Source: Geomonas sp. RF6 (GTDB lineage Bacteria > Desulfobacterota > Desulfuromonadia > Geobacterales > Geobacteraceae). From it: DNA of 64,000 nt. How positions within the stretch are numbered: position 1 is the first letter of the stretch; the number at the start of each line of letters is the position of its first letter. This document shows, piece after piece, positions 51,032-59,715 of the stretch. The position numbers and the translations under genes were made by a program. The notes beneath the pieces are model-generated. The model was not told the origin of the DNA and searched no databases. It was given only the letters and a program-made list of their open reading frames with translations. The stretch covers positions 4,981,001-5,045,000 of the forward strand of contig NZ_CP087999.1 in NCBI RefSeq assembly GCF_021044625.1. Direction: 5' to 3'.

Positions 51032-51895
51032 CTACGGCAGCTCCACCACCTGGTACACCGCGGCAATATCTTCGTCGGCATGGCCGGCGGCGCGGGCTCT
51101 CTTGAAGAGTTCGTTCACCGACGCGCCGCAGTGGAGCGGCTGCCCCAGTTCGTCCCCCAGAGCCACGGCGAGACGCAGGTCCTTCTGCATGTGCTTCAGC
51201 GGAAAGTTCGTGGGGTACTTACCCTCAAGGAGCATCCCCCCCTTCCCTTTGAACATCGGGTTTGCCATTGCACCGGCGTCGAGGACCTCGAGTATCTCGG
51301 CAGGATCGAGCCCCCCCTTCTTCCCGAGTGCCATCCCTTCACAAAACACGGCCAGCATCCCCCCCATGATCGAATTCACCACGAGCTTCATGCGTGCGCC
51401 CTGCCCTACCTCACCGAGAAAGAGGCGCTTCTTTCCCATCTTGTCAAAGGCAGGGGCGGCGTCGTCGTAGAGGGAGCGGTCCCCTGCGGCGAGGATGATG
51501 AGGGTGCCGTCCTCGGCTGGCTTCTTCGTCCCCGAGACGGGTCCCTCGAGGAATCTCCCCCCTGCCGCCGCGATCCTTTCAGCGATGGCTCCGGCGGTCT
51601 TGTCGTCGACGGTGGACATGTCCACATAGCCGCGCCCTTCGCCGATCCCCTCCACCACGCCGTCCTTGCCGAGAGCTACCTGGAGGGCAGCTTCCGGATC
51701 TGCCAGCATGGCAATGGTGATGTCACAGGTGGAGGCGACCTCCTTCGGAGTCATCCCCCGCTTCGCTCCGAGGGCGACGAGCTGATCGCACTTTGCAGCA
51801 TTGCGGTTCCATACCGTCACATCAAACCCCGCGCGCACGAGGTTTGCTGCCATGGCGCTCCCCATGATTCCCAGTCCCAGAAAGCCGTATTTCAT
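51032..51895 (-). CDS. 4-hydroxybutyrate/succinic semialdehyde-type dehydrogenase (beta-hydroxyacid dehydrogenase family)
   Basis: The 287-residue NAD(P)-dependent enzyme has the Rossmann motif GLGIMGSAMAANLV, the substrate loop GPVSGTKKPAEDGTL, catalytic Lys in GQGARMKLVVN and the C-terminal FPLKHMQKDLRLA. The overall sequence closely resembles, from memory, the structurally studied Geobacter succinic semialdehyde reductase (gamma-hydroxybutyrate dehydrogenase). It probably interconverts succinic semialdehyde and 4-hydroxybutyrate or a related acid. AGGAGGATGTGC precedes the ATG. It is monocistronic. Confidence 0.9.
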   Translation of the reverse strand: MKYGFLGLGIMGSAMAANLVRAGFDVTVWNRNAAKCDQLVALGAKRGMTPKEVASTCDITIAMLADPEAALQVALGKDGVVEGIGEGRGYVDMSTVDDKTAGAIAERIAAAGGRFLEGPVSGTKKPAEDGTLIILAAGDRSLYDDAAPAFDKMGKKRLFLGEVGQGARMKLVVNSIMGGMLAVFCEGMALGKKGGLDPAEILEVLDAGAMANPMFKGKGGMLLEGKYPTNFPLKHMQKDLRLAVALGDELGQPLHCGASVNELFKRARAAGHADEDIAAVYQVVELP

Positions 51896-52437
51896 TGCAC
51901 ATCCTCCTTTTGAATATCATGCCCTCGTCCGGAGACGCTGCCGCCATTCTCGCGCCGGATGCCGGGCCACAGTCGGTTTACGTTCCTGGTTCGTATCCCC
52001 GTCATCAAATACAGCATAGCGGGGGCATCGTCAAGGGTTGCTGCGTGCCTCTGAATGTACGGATCAGCAGCTACCGATGGTGAAAGACGGTTTTTTCGTT
52101 TTCCATGTAGGCCGGGATAAGCCAAAGGCGTTCCCGGCAGTCCACGCGCCGCCGGTACCTATCTCGAAACCAGCCTACTCGAGTACCACAGGGTGCCCCC
52201 GCTGGAGCGCAGGCATCTGCTGCGATGCCGGCTGAGCAGCAAAAACCATTGACTTATAAGCGAAAAAAGTATTTCATTGCTCGGAATATTTCACTGAAAC
52301 AAAAGGAAATTTGCCGAGGCAGGGACACTGTTAGCCTTTGCACATTTATCGCCACTCACAAACTTCCTTAAAGAAGATAAAGAAGCCTTTCAAGCAACAA
52401 TCAGTATCCGAAATCCTTGGTCCAATGGAGGTAACAG
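51896..52437. other. Intergenic region with REP element, no gene
   Basis: This 542-base gap contains a REP unit (52107-52139) and a GCTGGAGCGCAGGC motif at about 52200-52213. AT-rich sequence (52250-52400) probably holds the promoter of the TPR gene. No credible open frame was seen. Confidence 0.6.
52107..52139. repeat. REP element
   Basis: GTAGGCCGGGATAAGCCAAA followed by GGCGTTCCCGGCA, one REP unit in the gap between the dehydrogenase and TPR genes. Confidence 0.85.
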
Positions 52438-53430
52438 ATGTCAAAGAAGGCTCCTCTACTTGCTGGCGCTCTTCTTATATTTGCACAGGGAGCAACAGCA
52501 TTTGCCGACGAGCAGGGAAACAGCTGCCTGCAGCTGTTGAAGAAAGGGGACCACCCCGCCGCGATATCGAGTGCGACGCAGGCGCTGAAGGGTGCTCCGG
52601 AAGATGCGGGGCTGCGCTACTGTCTCGGCGAGGCGTACCGCAGATCGGGGGATCTGACCGCCGCGCTGCAGGAATTGCAGCGCGCGGAGAAGCTCACCAC
52701 GGACAAGCTCTCCCTGATGCGGGTCCACAATCGTCTCGGCATGATCATGTCGACGCTCGACAACGTCGAGGCAGCGCTGAAGCATTACGGCATCTATCGC
52801 ACCCTCGCGAAAGAGCTCGGCAGGATCGACGACGAAGCGAGCGCGCTCAACAACATGGCAGTAATCTACTACAACAGAAGCCAGTACAGCCTCGCCCTCA
52901 TGTACTTCGAAAACTCGCTCAAACTGAGCCCCGACGACAGCAAGAACGCAGCGACCTACGGCAACATCGCCACTGTGTACCTTGGCAGAGGCGAGAACGA
53001 CAAGGCGATCGAGTACCAGCAGAAGGCAATCAGCATAGACCGCAAGAACAATGATGCCCACAGTCTCTCCGTCGACCTCCTGAACCTCGGCAGCATGTAC
53101 CGGCTCACCAAGTCGTACGACAATGCCAAGCAGTGCCTGCACGACGGCCTTGACGGCGTGCGCAAGGCTCAGGACGCCTACTGGGAGGGGATGGCCTTCC
53201 GCTACATCGGCTGGCTGCACAGCGACCGCGGCGAGCTCCCTGAGGCGAAGAAGTGGATGACCGGTGCGGCGGAAATATTTGCGAAGATAGGCGCGGCAAG
53301 CGATGCCGAGAAAACGAGGAAGGACCTGGAGGCTCTGTTGAACCCTGCTCCGCCAGCGCCTGCCGCTCAAACTCCGGCCGAGCCGAAGGAATCGGATCCG
53401 AGCTACTGGCCGTCGAGGGGCAGGAGCTAG
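52438..53430 (+). CDS. Secreted TPR-repeat protein
   Basis: The 330-residue protein has a signal peptide (cleavage near AFADEQ) and about six tetratricopeptide repeats between residues 30 and 285 (for example AALKHYGIYRTLAKELG, ALNNMAVIYYNRSQYSLALM, YGNIATVYLGRGENDKAIEY). A Pro/Ala-rich tail ends it. TPR domains mediate protein interactions; it is probably periplasmic. GGAGGTAACAG precedes the ATG. The repeat type is closest to those of signalling and complex-assembly TPR proteins. No specific partner can be inferred from its neighbours. Confidence 0.85.
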   Translation: MSKKAPLLAGALLIFAQGATAFADEQGNSCLQLLKKGDHPAAISSATQALKGAPEDAGLRYCLGEAYRRSGDLTAALQELQRAEKLTTDKLSLMRVHNRLGMIMSTLDNVEAALKHYGIYRTLAKELGRIDDEASALNNMAVIYYNRSQYSLALMYFENSLKLSPDDSKNAATYGNIATVYLGRGENDKAIEYQQKAISIDRKNNDAHSLSVDLLNLGSMYRLTKSYDNAKQCLHDGLDGVRKAQDAYWEGMAFRYIGWLHSDRGELPEAKKWMTGAAEIFAKIGAASDAEKTRKDLEALLNPAPPAPAAQTPAEPKESDPSYWPSRGRS

Positions 53431-53454
53431 CCCCTCTCAGCGCAGAGTCGCGTC

Positions 53455-53572
53455 GTCCCCTCCCCCCTTGCGGGGGAGGGCCAGGGTGGGGGGGAAGGTG
53501 CCACCATTCCGGCAGATGCCAGCTTCACCCACCCCCTGTCCCACTCCCGTCAAGGGAGGGGGAACCTCTACA
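53455..53572. repeat. GC-rich paired-hairpin repeat, family A copy
   Basis: A full family A copy (CCTCCCCCCTTGCGGGGGAGG ... CACTCCCGTCAAGGGAGGG), nearly identical to those at 8917 and 15258, between the convergent TPR and hydrogenase genes. Confidence 0.82.
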
Positions 53573-53595
53573 GCCGACTTCCGAAGATCCCCATG

Positions 53596-53633
53596 AAAAA
53601 AGCCCCCCCGGAATTCCTTCCGGGAGGGCTTTC
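53596..53633. terminator. Bidirectional terminator between TPR gene and hydrogenase operon
   Basis: AAAGCCCCCCCGGAA and TTCCGGGAGGGCTTT form a long stem with A-run on the left and TTCTTCTTT on the right, so it works in both directions. It ends the hydrogenase operon on the minus strand. Confidence 0.88.
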
Positions 53634-53693
53634 TTCTTTCACTTCAGCATGCGGCTGTGGCAGGGCGTGGCATTGCCACGCCCCGCCCTTTTG

Positions 53694-55454
53694 TTACGGA
53701 GTTTCCCGCTTGAAGTAGTGGGTGTGCAGCAGGTGGTGAGACTTCTCGCTCAGCGGCTTCCCGAGGAATTTCTCGTACAGCTCGATGACGTACGGGTTCT
53801 CGTGGGACTTCCTGAGCGGCTTGTTGGCGTCCTCGCGGTAGATCGCTTCGGTACGCTTGTCGAGGACGGTCTCGTCGCCGTGGTGATACGGCTGGCCGCC
53901 GCCGCCGATGCAGCCGCCCGGGCAGGACATGATCTCGATGGCGTGGAACTGCTCTTTCCCTTCACGCACCATCTCGAGAAGCTTCCTGGCGTTCCCGAGC
54001 TCGTGGGCCACACCGACCTTCAGGGTGAGATCGCCGACGCCGATGTTGGCAACCCTGACCCCTTCCATACCGCGCAGTTCGGTGAAGTCGAGCTTCGGCA
54101 GCTCGGTCTTCGTGGCGAGCTCGTAGGCGGTCCTGACAGCTGCCTCGAGAACCCCGCCGGTAGCGCCGAAGATGACTGCGGCGCCGGTGGACTCGCCCAG
54201 CGGCCTGTCGAAATCGGAGTCAGGCAGCGACGGGAAGTCGATGTTGGAACGCTTGATGAGGCGTGCCAGCTCGCGGGTGGAGAGAACGATGTCGACGTCG
54301 CGGTTGCCGTTCACGGAGAACTCCGGACGGGATGCCTCGTACTTCTTGGCAAGGCACGGCATGACGGAGACAACGACCATCTTCTCGCGCGGAATCCCGA
54401 GCTGCTCGGCGAAGTACGTCTTTGCCACGGCGCCGAACATCTGCTGCGGGGACTTCGCGGTGGAAGGAACGTCGAGGAGATCAGGGAACTGATGCTCGAA
54501 GAACTTCACCCACGCCGGGCAGCAGGAGGTCATGATCGGGAGCTTCACGCTCTTGTCACCTTCGAGGAAGCGGGTGAGGCGGTCCAGGAACTCGGACCCT
54601 TCTTCCATGATGGTGAGGTCGGCGGTGAAGTCGGTGTCGAAGACGTAGTTGAAGCCGAGTTCCCTGAGGGCGGTGGTCATCTTGCCGGTGACCAGGGTCC
54701 CTGCGGGGAGGCCGAGGTCCTCGCCGAGAGCGGCGCGGACAGCCGGAGCGGTCTGCACGACAACCACTTTCTCCGGATCGGCCAGAGCCTCGATGACGCT
54801 CCAGGTGTGATCCTTCTCGACGAGGGCGCCCACCGGGCAGACCGCGGTGCACTGACCGCAGTTGGTGCAGGAGGTGTCGGCGAGGTTCATTTCGAACGCC
54901 GGTGCGACGACGGCGGTGAAGCCCCTGTTCACGCCGGAAAGGACGTTGCATGTCTGGACGTCGTTGCACATCGTCTCACAGCGACGGCACATAACGCATT
55001 TGTCCATGTCGCGGATGATGGACTCGGAGAAGTCCTTGCGATAGGTGGACATCTGGCCGCCGTCGTACGGGGACTCACGCAGGCCGAACTTGGTGGAGAG
55101 GTCCTGCAGCTCGCACTCGCCGGACTTCTGGCAGACCAGGCAGTCCTTCGGGTGGTCGGAGAGGAAGAGCTCCATGACGGTCTTGCGGGCGTTCAGCACG
55201 CGCACGGTGTTCGATTTGATGACCATACCGTCCGTTACCGGGGTGGCGCAGGCCGGGGCGAGGTTTCTGCGCCCTTCGACTTCGACCACGCACACGCGGC
55301 AGGTAGCGAGCTGGTTGTTCACCTTGAGGTGCTCAAGGTTCAGGTAGCAAAGGGTCGGGATGTCCACGTGCAGCTTCTTTGCAGCTTCCAGAATGGTACT
55401 GCCCGCCGGCACCGTGATCTGTTTACCATCTATAGTGATGTTCGCGATTGACAT
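53694..55454 (-). CDS. hndD: [FeFe]-hydrogenase catalytic subunit (HndD type)
   Basis: The 586-residue protein starts with a [2Fe-2S] domain (CYLNLEHL, CRVC, CATP), then a His-Cys3 cluster region (HPKDCLVCQKSGEC), two [4Fe-4S] clusters (CVMCRRCETMC, CTNCGQCTAVCP) and the H-cluster domain with all three signatures: TSCCPAW, MPCLAKKYE, and MSCPGGCIGGGGQP. This is the group A3 layout of NAD(P)-linked, often electron-bifurcating hydrogenases. It makes or oxidises H2 in the cytoplasm with HndABC. The maturases HydEFG are not in the window. Confidence 0.96.
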   Translation of the reverse strand: MSIANITIDGKQITVPAGSTILEAAKKLHVDIPTLCYLNLEHLKVNNQLATCRVCVVEVEGRRNLAPACATPVTDGMVIKSNTVRVLNARKTVMELFLSDHPKDCLVCQKSGECELQDLSTKFGLRESPYDGGQMSTYRKDFSESIIRDMDKCVMCRRCETMCNDVQTCNVLSGVNRGFTAVVAPAFEMNLADTSCTNCGQCTAVCPVGALVEKDHTWSVIEALADPEKVVVVQTAPAVRAALGEDLGLPAGTLVTGKMTTALRELGFNYVFDTDFTADLTIMEEGSEFLDRLTRFLEGDKSVKLPIMTSCCPAWVKFFEHQFPDLLDVPSTAKSPQQMFGAVAKTYFAEQLGIPREKMVVVSVMPCLAKKYEASRPEFSVNGNRDVDIVLSTRELARLIKRSNIDFPSLPDSDFDRPLGESTGAAVIFGATGGVLEAAVRTAYELATKTELPKLDFTELRGMEGVRVANIGVGDLTLKVGVAHELGNARKLLEMVREGKEQFHAIEIMSCPGGCIGGGGQPYHHGDETVLDKRTEAIYREDANKPLRKSHENPYVIELYEKFLGKPLSEKSHHLLHTHYFKRETP

Positions 55455-55472
55455 AATACAGTCGCTCCTTTT

Positions 55473-56942
55473 CTATTGTTTGGTGATAGCGTCAAACTTG
55501 CACTTCTCGAGGCAGGCGCCGCACTTGATGCAGGTCTTCTGATCAATGGTGTGGACTTCCTTAACTTTGCCGGAGATGCAGTTGACCGGGCAGACGCGGG
55601 CGCAGGCGGTGCAGCCGACGCACTTTTCAGGAACGATCGTGTACTGGAGCAGGGCGCTGCACACCCCGGCCGGGCACTTGTGATCTTCGATGTGCGCCTT
55701 GTACTCGTCCTCAAACACGCGCATGGTGGAGAGGATCGGGTTGGGCATCGTCTGGCCGAGACCGCAAAGGGCGGTGTCTTTTACGGTGACGCTGAGCTGC
55801 TTCAGGCGGGCGATGTCTTCGTTCGTCCCTTTGCCCTGGGTGATCTTCTCCAGCATCTCGTAGAGACGCTTCGAGCCGACGCGGCACGGAGTACATTTGC
55901 CACAGGTCTCGTCCATGGTGAAGTCGAGGAAGAACTTCGCAACGGAGACCATGCAGTCGTCCTCGTCCATGACGATCATACCGCCGGAGCCCATCATGGA
56001 CCCTTTGGCGATGAGGTTGTCGTAGTCGATCGGGGTGTCGAGGTCCTTGTAGGTCAGTGCGCCGCCGGAAGGACCGCCGGTCTGTACCGCCTTGAACTTC
56101 TTGCCGCCGAGGATGCCGCCGCCGATCTCGAAGATGACCTCATTGAGGGTGATCCCCATGGGGACCTCGATGAGACCGACGTTCTTGATCTTGCCGGCGA
56201 GTGCGAAAACCTTGGTACCTTTCGACTTCTCGGTGCCGATGGAGGAGAACCAGTCGGCGCCCTTCAGCATGATCGGAACGATGTTGGCGAAGGTCTCGAC
56301 GTTGTTGATAGCGGTCGGTTTCCCCCAGTAGCCGGACTCTGCCGGGAAAGGCGGCTTGGTGGTGGGCTCGCCGCGCTCCCCTTCCATGGAGTGGATGAGG
56401 GCGGTTTCCTCGCCGCAGACGAAGGCGCCTGCGCCATATTTCAGCTCGATGTCGAAGCTGTGGCTGGAGCCGAAGATGTTGTCGCCGAGAACGCCGAGGT
56501 TGCGGGCGTCGTCGATCGCCTTCTGGAGGCGCTTGATGGCGAGCGGGTACTCTGCACGGATGTACACGGTCCCCTTGGTGGCGCCGATGGCGTAACCACA
56601 GATCGCCATAGCCTCCACGACGGAGTGCGGGTCACCTTCGAGAACGGCGCGGTCCATGAATGCACCCGGGTCCCCTTCGTCGGCGTTGCAGACGACGTAC
56701 TTCTGGTCGGCCTGGTACTTGGAAGCGACTTCCCACTTCACGCCGGTCGGGAAGCCCCCGCCCCCACGGCCACGAAGCCCGGCCTTCTTGATCTCGTTCA
56801 CGACGTCGGCAGGTGTCTTGTTGGTCACCGCATCCGCAAGAGCCTCATACCCACGAGTAGCGATGTACTCGTTGATGTTCTCAGGATCGATGAAACCGCA
56901 ATTCCTGGTGGCAATCCTGATTTGCTTTTTCACTGCTTCCAT
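55473..56942 (-). CDS. hndC: NuoF-like flavoprotein subunit of [FeFe]-hydrogenase (HndC)
   Basis: The 489-residue protein has the FMN and NAD(P)H-binding NuoF core (LRGRGGGGFPTGVKW, CNADEGDPGAFMDR, GAGAFVCGEETALIHSMEG), the [4Fe-4S] set CGKCTPCRVG, and a C-terminal two-cluster ferredoxin domain (CVGCTACARVCP, CIKCGACLEKC). The N-terminal [2Fe-2S] domain found in longer homologues is encoded separately by the next upstream gene. It transfers electrons between NAD(P) and the hydrogenase, and possibly ferredoxin. Confidence 0.96.
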   Translation of the reverse strand: MEAVKKQIRIATRNCGFIDPENINEYIATRGYEALADAVTNKTPADVVNEIKKAGLRGRGGGGFPTGVKWEVASKYQADQKYVVCNADEGDPGAFMDRAVLEGDPHSVVEAMAICGYAIGATKGTVYIRAEYPLAIKRLQKAIDDARNLGVLGDNIFGSSHSFDIELKYGAGAFVCGEETALIHSMEGERGEPTTKPPFPAESGYWGKPTAINNVETFANIVPIMLKGADWFSSIGTEKSKGTKVFALAGKIKNVGLIEVPMGITLNEVIFEIGGGILGGKKFKAVQTGGPSGGALTYKDLDTPIDYDNLIAKGSMMGSGGMIVMDEDDCMVSVAKFFLDFTMDETCGKCTPCRVGSKRLYEMLEKITQGKGTNEDIARLKQLSVTVKDTALCGLGQTMPNPILSTMRVFEDEYKAHIEDHKCPAGVCSALLQYTIVPEKCVGCTACARVCPVNCISGKVKEVHTIDQKTCIKCGACLEKCKFDAITKQ

Positions 56943-56957
56943 TATGGTCCCCCTCTC

Positions 56958-57329
56958 CTAAGCTCTTTGATAGTTAACGGGAATGACACCTTCGAGGAGC
57001 TCACCGTTTTTGATGTACTTCTCGACGATAGCTTCAGCCTTCGCGGCATCGACGTAGCCAAAGACGACCGGCTCCTTGCCGGGGATCTTTACCTCAACGG
57101 TCGGCTCTGCGAAGCAGTAGCACATGCACCCCGACTGGGTGAACTCGACGGAGCCGAGGCCGTTTTTGGCAACGGCGGCCTTCATGACGTCGAGAGCGGT
57201 CTGCCCGCCGGAGGCGATGCTGCAGGTGCCGAGGGAGACGTTGACGATGGTATTGGTATTCTGCACAGCCTTTTCCTGCAGCTGTTTCCTCAGGTTCGTG
57301 AGGTCAGCAAGAGACTTGATCTTTTCCAT
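56958..57329 (-). CDS. hndB: HndB-like thioredoxin-fold [2Fe-2S] subunit
   Basis: The 123-residue protein has the [2Fe-2S] thioredoxin-like fold with Cys in LGTCSIASGG and QSGCMCYCFAEP, as in HndB and the N-terminus of longer NuoF homologues. A helical start (LADLTNLRKQLQEKA) precedes it. It is the second gene of the four-subunit hydrogenase operon, between hndA and hndC, with short gaps. Confidence 0.93.
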   Translation of the reverse strand: MEKIKSLADLTNLRKQLQEKAVQNTNTIVNVSLGTCSIASGGQTALDVMKAAVAKNGLGSVEFTQSGCMCYCFAEPTVEVKIPGKEPVVFGYVDAAKAEAIVEKYIKNGELLEGVIPVNYQRA

Positions 57330-57343
57330 TTATCCCGTACCTC

Positions 57344-57865
57344 CTATTTGAATTCGGCTATGATGTCTTTGACCTGGTCGGGGGTCACGTTTGCGAACGT
57401 CTTGCCGTCGACCGTGAGGACCGGAGCGAGAGCGCAGGCGCCGACGCAGCGGAGGACATCGATGGAGAACTTGCCGTCCTTGGTGACCTCGCCAACTTCA
57501 ACGCCGAGCTGCTCCTTGAAGGCGTGGATGACCTTCTCGGAACCCTTGACGAAGCAGGCGGTGCCGTTGCAGATGGAGATCGGATGCTTCCCTTTCGGGA
57601 CCATGGTGAAGTACGTGTAGAAACTCACCACGCCGTAGACCTGGGCCAGCGAGGTACCCATGAGCTGGGCAACCGTCTGCTGAACCTCCATCGGCAGGTA
57701 GCCGAACAGGCTCTGGGCCTTGTGCAGGGCCGTCACCAGATGCCCTTCCTTGGTGGGCAGGCTGTTGACGAACTCCTCCAGCTCCCGGGTAAGCGCTTCC
57801 GGCAGCTTGGTGCGCGGCGGTAAACTACATCCCCCTGTGAACTGACACGTTGAACCGGTTTGCAT
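57344..57865 (-). CDS. hndA: HndA-like NuoE subunit of [FeFe]-hydrogenase
   Basis: The 173-residue [2Fe-2S] protein has the NuoE fold with ligands in CNGTACFVKG and CVGACALAP. It starts the hnd operon; AGGAGAGG precedes the ATG at 57865. It is a close paralogue of the orphan NuoE-like protein at 38214-38738. The 173 bases upstream hold an inverted repeat (GGTTTGTGCAAACAACC) and probably the operon promoter. Confidence 0.95.
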   Translation of the reverse strand: MQTGSTCQFTGGCSLPPRTKLPEALTRELEEFVNSLPTKEGHLVTALHKAQSLFGYLPMEVQQTVAQLMGTSLAQVYGVVSFYTYFTMVPKGKHPISICNGTACFVKGSEKVIHAFKEQLGVEVGEVTKDGKFSIDVLRCVGACALAPVLTVDGKTFANVTPDQVKDIIAEFK

Positions 57866-58038
57866 AATACACCTCTCCTTTCTTTGATGTGGCGCATCGC
57901 CTGCGACACTTGCTACCTACATACTCGGTTTGTGCAAACAACCTTGACTCAATGTTCCCTCACCTGAAGCTTCACCTTCTCTATACCAGTGCAGCGCCCC
58001 TCCGTTTCTGTCATAGCGACAGGGGAGAGACGCTCACC

Positions 58039-58710
58039 TCATTGCAGACATTTGCTCCGGAATCTCTCCAGAAGCCATTGGCACCAATTCTCCATTCCCG
58101 CGCCGGTCCGGCAGGAGATCTCGAAGAGGGGTGCTGCGGGGTTCAGCCCCTGCACCGTCTCCCGGAACCGTCCCCAGTCGAAGTCCTCGCTGTCGCGGGA
58201 GTCGATCTTGTTCAGGAGAATGGCATCGGCCTTTATGAAGATGGCCGGGTACTTCGCGGGCTTGTCGTGCCCTTCAGGCACGCTCGCGATGACGACATTT
58301 ACGTCCTCCCCCATCCCGAACTCCGCCGGGCAGACCAGGTTGCCGACGTTCTCGATGAAGAGGATGCTCGGGGTGTCGTAGGAGAAGCGATCGAGCACCT
58401 TGCCGATCATCGGCGCATCGAGGTGGCACATGTTCCCGGTGTTGATCTGCACCACCGGAATACCGGCCGCGGCGATCTTCTCCGTATCGATGCTGGAGGC
58501 GATGTCCCCCTCGATGACCCCGAAGGCAGCCTCCCCGCCGAGTCTCCCGATGGTAGCAAGGATCGTGCTCGTCTTCCCCGCCCCCGGAGATGCCATGATG
58601 TTCACGGCGAGGACGCGGTTCAGCGTGAAAAAGTCGTTGTTTTTCTGGGAGAGTTGCTGATTGGCTTCCAGGATGTTCCTGCGCACATCTATCTTCACAT
58701 CAGTACCCAT
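58039..58710 (-). CDS. hypB: Hydrogenase nickel incorporation GTPase HypB
   Basis: The 223-residue GTPase helps HypA insert nickel into [NiFe]-hydrogenase. Motifs are the P-loop ASPGAGKTS, GVIEGDIASS (Walker B region), NTGNMCHLDAPM, FIENVGNLVCPA and LLNKIDSRD. No His-rich Ni-storage stretch is present at the N-terminus. The start is set at 58710 because the earlier ATG at 58737 overlaps a GTATAC operator; neither has a strong ribosome site. It lies between hypA and the hnd operon. Confidence 0.95.
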   Translation of the reverse strand: MGTDVKIDVRRNILEANQQLSQKNNDFFTLNRVLAVNIMASPGAGKTSTILATIGRLGGEAAFGVIEGDIASSIDTEKIAAAGIPVVQINTGNMCHLDAPMIGKVLDRFSYDTPSILFIENVGNLVCPAEFGMGEDVNVVIASVPEGHDKPAKYPAIFIKADAILLNKIDSRDSEDFDWGRFRETVQGLNPAAPLFEISCRTGAGMENWCQWLLERFRSKCLQ

Positions 58711-58735
58711 CAACAACGAGGCCGATCCGCGACGC

Positions 58736-58818
58736 ATACTGTATACACCTATTTTCGTTTACACAAAAATAGAACGTATACAGTTCGTGTTCCGTATACG
58801 AACACATTGTTCGTATAC
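58736..58818. promoter_or_regulatory. GTATAC operator cluster upstream of hypB
   Basis: Four GTATAC palindromes lie within 78 bases (58741-58746, 58776-58781, 58794-58799, 58813-58818). The first sits in the 12-mer ATACTGTATACA (58736-58747), identical to the sites at formate dehydrogenase 2. The cluster occupies most of the 147-base gap between hypA and hypB. No sigma-54 -24/-12 element was found here. Confidence 0.75.
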
Positions 58819-58857
58819 GACACATTGAAAGAAACAAGTTTGGGGAGAAGTTTTACT

Positions 58858-59241
58858 CTAATGAGACATGGAAGGAATTGCGTTTACACAGTCTTCGCTA
58901 GTCTCTACTTCAATACTGTCGATATAAAACTCATACCCTTTCGTTACTAACACATCATTGCCTCCGCATGCAAGGCATTTGTAGCAATTTTGGCGGTGTT
59001 GTACATTAAAACCGCAGCTCCGGCAGGAAAATTCGGCGGGAACACGCGTGATGGAGAGCCGGGCGGCCTCCGCGATGCTCCCCTTGCTGAGGATATCGAA
59101 GTAAAACTGCACCGACTCGTCGACGATGCTGGCCAGATCCCCTATCACCAGGTTCACTCCATACACCTTCCTGACGCTCGTTCCCTGCACCTCGTCAGTG
59201 ATGATCTTCAACAGTCCTTCCGTTACCGAAAGCTCGTGCAT
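58858..59241 (-). CDS. hypA: Hydrogenase maturation nickel metallochaperone HypA
   Basis: The 127-residue protein starts with MHELSVTEGLL (His2 and Glu3 bind nickel) and has the Zn site FSCRSC...CYKCLACGG. It delivers nickel to the large subunit with HypB. It is the last gene of the Ech-like hydrogenase block, 8 bases after the ferredoxin gene. The C-terminus (YIDSIEVETSEDC) is longer than in many HypA proteins. Confidence 0.95.
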   Translation of the reverse strand: MHELSVTEGLLKIITDEVQGTSVRKVYGVNLVIGDLASIVDESVQFYFDILSKGSIAEAARLSITRVPAEFSCRSCGFNVQHRQNCYKCLACGGNDVLVTKGYEFYIDSIEVETSEDCVNAIPSMSH

Positions 59242-59249
59242 TACCCACC

Positions 59250-59627
59250 TCAGACACTCTTTGTCCCCTCATCGGGCGTCTCTGCTGCCGCAGGCTTCGC
59301 AGGCTGCGCGAAGGAGTCGGCGGACTTGTTGAACACCGCCTCGCGGTACTGGGTATCCTGCACGAGGGAGTCGGTGGGGCAGACGTCGACGCAGATCCCG
59401 CAGTAGACGCAGGAAAAGGGGTCGCATTTCCACGTCTTCTCCTTCCGGTCGACCTGGATGCACTGGGACGGACACTTTATCTGACAGACGGTGCAGAAGG
59501 TGCACTTCTCTATGTCGATCTTCAGCGTTCCCTTTACATCCTCAAAAGGCTCTCTCGTCTTGAACGGATAGAGACGGGTCGCCGAACCGGTAAAGAAGTT
59601 CTTCAAAATGGTAGTCAGCATGAACAT
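59250..59627 (-). CDS. EchF/HycF-like two-cluster ferredoxin subunit
   Basis: The 125-residue protein has two [4Fe-4S] sets (CTFCTVCQIKCP and CVYCGICVDVCP) after an N-terminal stretch RLYPFKTREPFEDVKG typical of NuoI/EchF-type subunits. It links the [NiFe] hydrogenase module to ferredoxin. A disordered Ala/Pro-rich tail ends it. ATG at 59627 or 59621 is possible. It follows the large-subunit gene in the operon. Confidence 0.9.
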   Translation of the reverse strand: MFMLTTILKNFFTGSATRLYPFKTREPFEDVKGTLKIDIEKCTFCTVCQIKCPSQCIQVDRKEKTWKCDPFSCVYCGICVDVCPTDSLVQDTQYREAVFNKSADSFAQPAKPAAAETPDEGTKSV

Positions 59628-59715
59628 GATAATCTCTCCCGGGAAGTTCGGCGCACGCAGCGCTGCGCCGAAGACCTGCCTGCAGGGTTTTCGTTTTCAC
59701 TCGCCGCGGTGGCGG

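Noticed and set aside
53253-57620. Two open frames of more than 700 codons on the plus strand opposite the hnd genes
   Set aside because: They mirror hndD, hndC and hndB on the minus strand, show no domains and lack credible ribosome sites.
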